Shown piece after piece: positions 63,562 to 64,000 of a stretch of 64,000 nt of DNA (position 1 is its first letter; each line of letters opens with the position of its first letter). Position numbers and translations under genes: made by a program. The DNA comes from Mucilaginibacter aquariorum (GTDB lineage Bacteria; Bacteroidota; Bacteroidia; Sphingobacteriales; Sphingobacteriaceae), in NCBI RefSeq assembly GCF_024498135.1, contig NZ_JANHOH010000002.1, positions 744,001 to 808,000 of the forward strand, read 5' to 3'. Under the pieces are notes generated by a model. It saw only the letters and a list, made by a program, of their open reading frames with translations. It made no database searches and was not told the DNA's origin.

Positions 63562-64000
63562 ATGCAGCCTGACAAATTTTACTACGACAACAAGATCGTC
63601 CGCAATTTCGGTGTAGCCACCGTACTTTGGGGCATCATTGGGATGACGGTAGGCCTGATCGCCGCAATCCAGCTCTATCATCCCGGTGCTAATATGCACA
63701 ACCAGTTCACCACCTTCGGGCGGATACGGCCGCTGCATACCAATGCGGTCATCTTTGCCTTTGTGGGCAACGCTATTTTTATGGGCGTTTACTATTCCCT
63801 GCAGCGGCTGCTGAAGGCCCGGATGTTCAGCGACTGGCTGAGCAATATCCATTTCTGGGGCTGGCAGCTCATTATCCTGTCTGCGGTGATCACCCTGCCC
63901 CTGGGCCTGACGACTTCCCATGAATACGCCGAACTGGAGTGGCCGATCGATATCGCTATCACCATTATCTGGGTAATCTTTGGCTGGAACATGTTCGGTA
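63562..64000 (+). CDS. ccoN: Cbb3-type cytochrome c oxidase subunit I (CcoN), N-terminal part, cut by window edge
   Basis: 146 codons visible from the ATG at 63562. The start MQPDKFYYDNKIVRNFGVATVLWGIIGM and the first helices, then FGRIRPLHTNAVIFAFVGNAIF with the low-spin haem ligand His, and LSNIHFWGWQLIILSAVITLPLG, are typical of CcoN (in Bacteroidota often fused to CcoO). It is the catalytic subunit of the high-affinity oxidase for respiration at low oxygen. It continues beyond the window. Confidence 0.95.
   Translation, partial: MQPDKFYYDNKIVRNFGVATVLWGIIGMTVGLIAAIQLYHPGANMHNQFTTFGRIRPLHTNAVIFAFVGNAIFMGVYYSLQRLLKARMFSDWLSNIHFWGWQLIILSAVITLPLGLTTSHEYAELEWPIDIAITIIWVIFGWNMFG

Overview
The window looks like chromosomal DNA of a Bacteroidota bacterium, most likely a Sphingobacteriaceae relative of Mucilaginibacter or Pedobacter (inference). 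The evidence is the TAnnTTTG-type -7 promoter boxes, the scarcity of Shine-Dalgarno sequences, the SusD-free but lipoprotein-rich gene set with NHL-propeller lipoproteins, and the Bacteroidota-type cbb3 oxidase cluster at the right edge. No rRNA, tRNA, CRISPR array, IS element or prophage was seen.

Layout. 1-5100: edge of a cation P-type ATPase, a lone receiver protein, an alpha-glucan phosphorylase, a flavin-binding PPOX-fold protein and a membrane protein. 5200-16600: XRE regulator, NhaA, a DUF389 protein, a CPA1 antiporter, a trehalose synthase/phosphatase fusion (OtsAB-type), a ClC channel with CBS domains and a hydrolase: an ion and osmotic homeostasis block. 16775-17122: a frameshifted remnant of an RND efflux pump. 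17400-39100: a stress/low-oxygen block with two L,D-transpeptidase paralogues, six universal stress (Usp) proteins, PPOX protein, receiver, patatin, Pta-AckA, phosphoketolase and a second P-type ATPase. 39100-57500: AI-2E-family permease, three NHL lipoproteins, PAS histidine kinase, SDR, HdeD-like protein, alcohol dehydrogenase, DUF6544-like/QueD pair, two more Usp genes, a decayed AraC gene and a BON protein. 57900-64000: Ric iron-sulfur repair protein with an unusual Cys-rich partner, then divergently FixI/CcoI, CcoS and the start of CcoN.

The main discovery is regulatory. A Crp/Fnr-type palindrome TGAY-N4-RTCA recurs in intergenic DNA (16 perfect copies and one near copy by eye), and most copies sit at one of two fixed distances from a TAnnTTTG-like box: centre to first base 29.5 bp (nine promoters, one more at 28.5) or 50.5-51.5 bp (four promoters). 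These are one helical-register step set apart and match class II (about -41.5) and class I (about -62) activator positions. The promoters drive the transpeptidases, Usp genes, the pta-ackA operon, patatin, an SDR, ric and fixI-ccoS. The window therefore appears to be a physically clustered regulon, probably responding to low oxygen or nitrosative stress: phosphoketolase and Pta-AckA would make ATP from acetyl phosphate, cbb3 oxidase would respire at low oxygen, Ric would repair iron-sulfur clusters, and Usp and cell-wall proteins would support survival. The regulator itself is not in the window.

Other points of interest are an L,D-transpeptidase whose catalytic Cys is Ser, an uncharacterised flavin-barrel-like protein with a Cys cluster co-transcribed with ric, a tiny cationic ORF behind tandem regulatory sites, and corrected start codons supported by the promoter positions.
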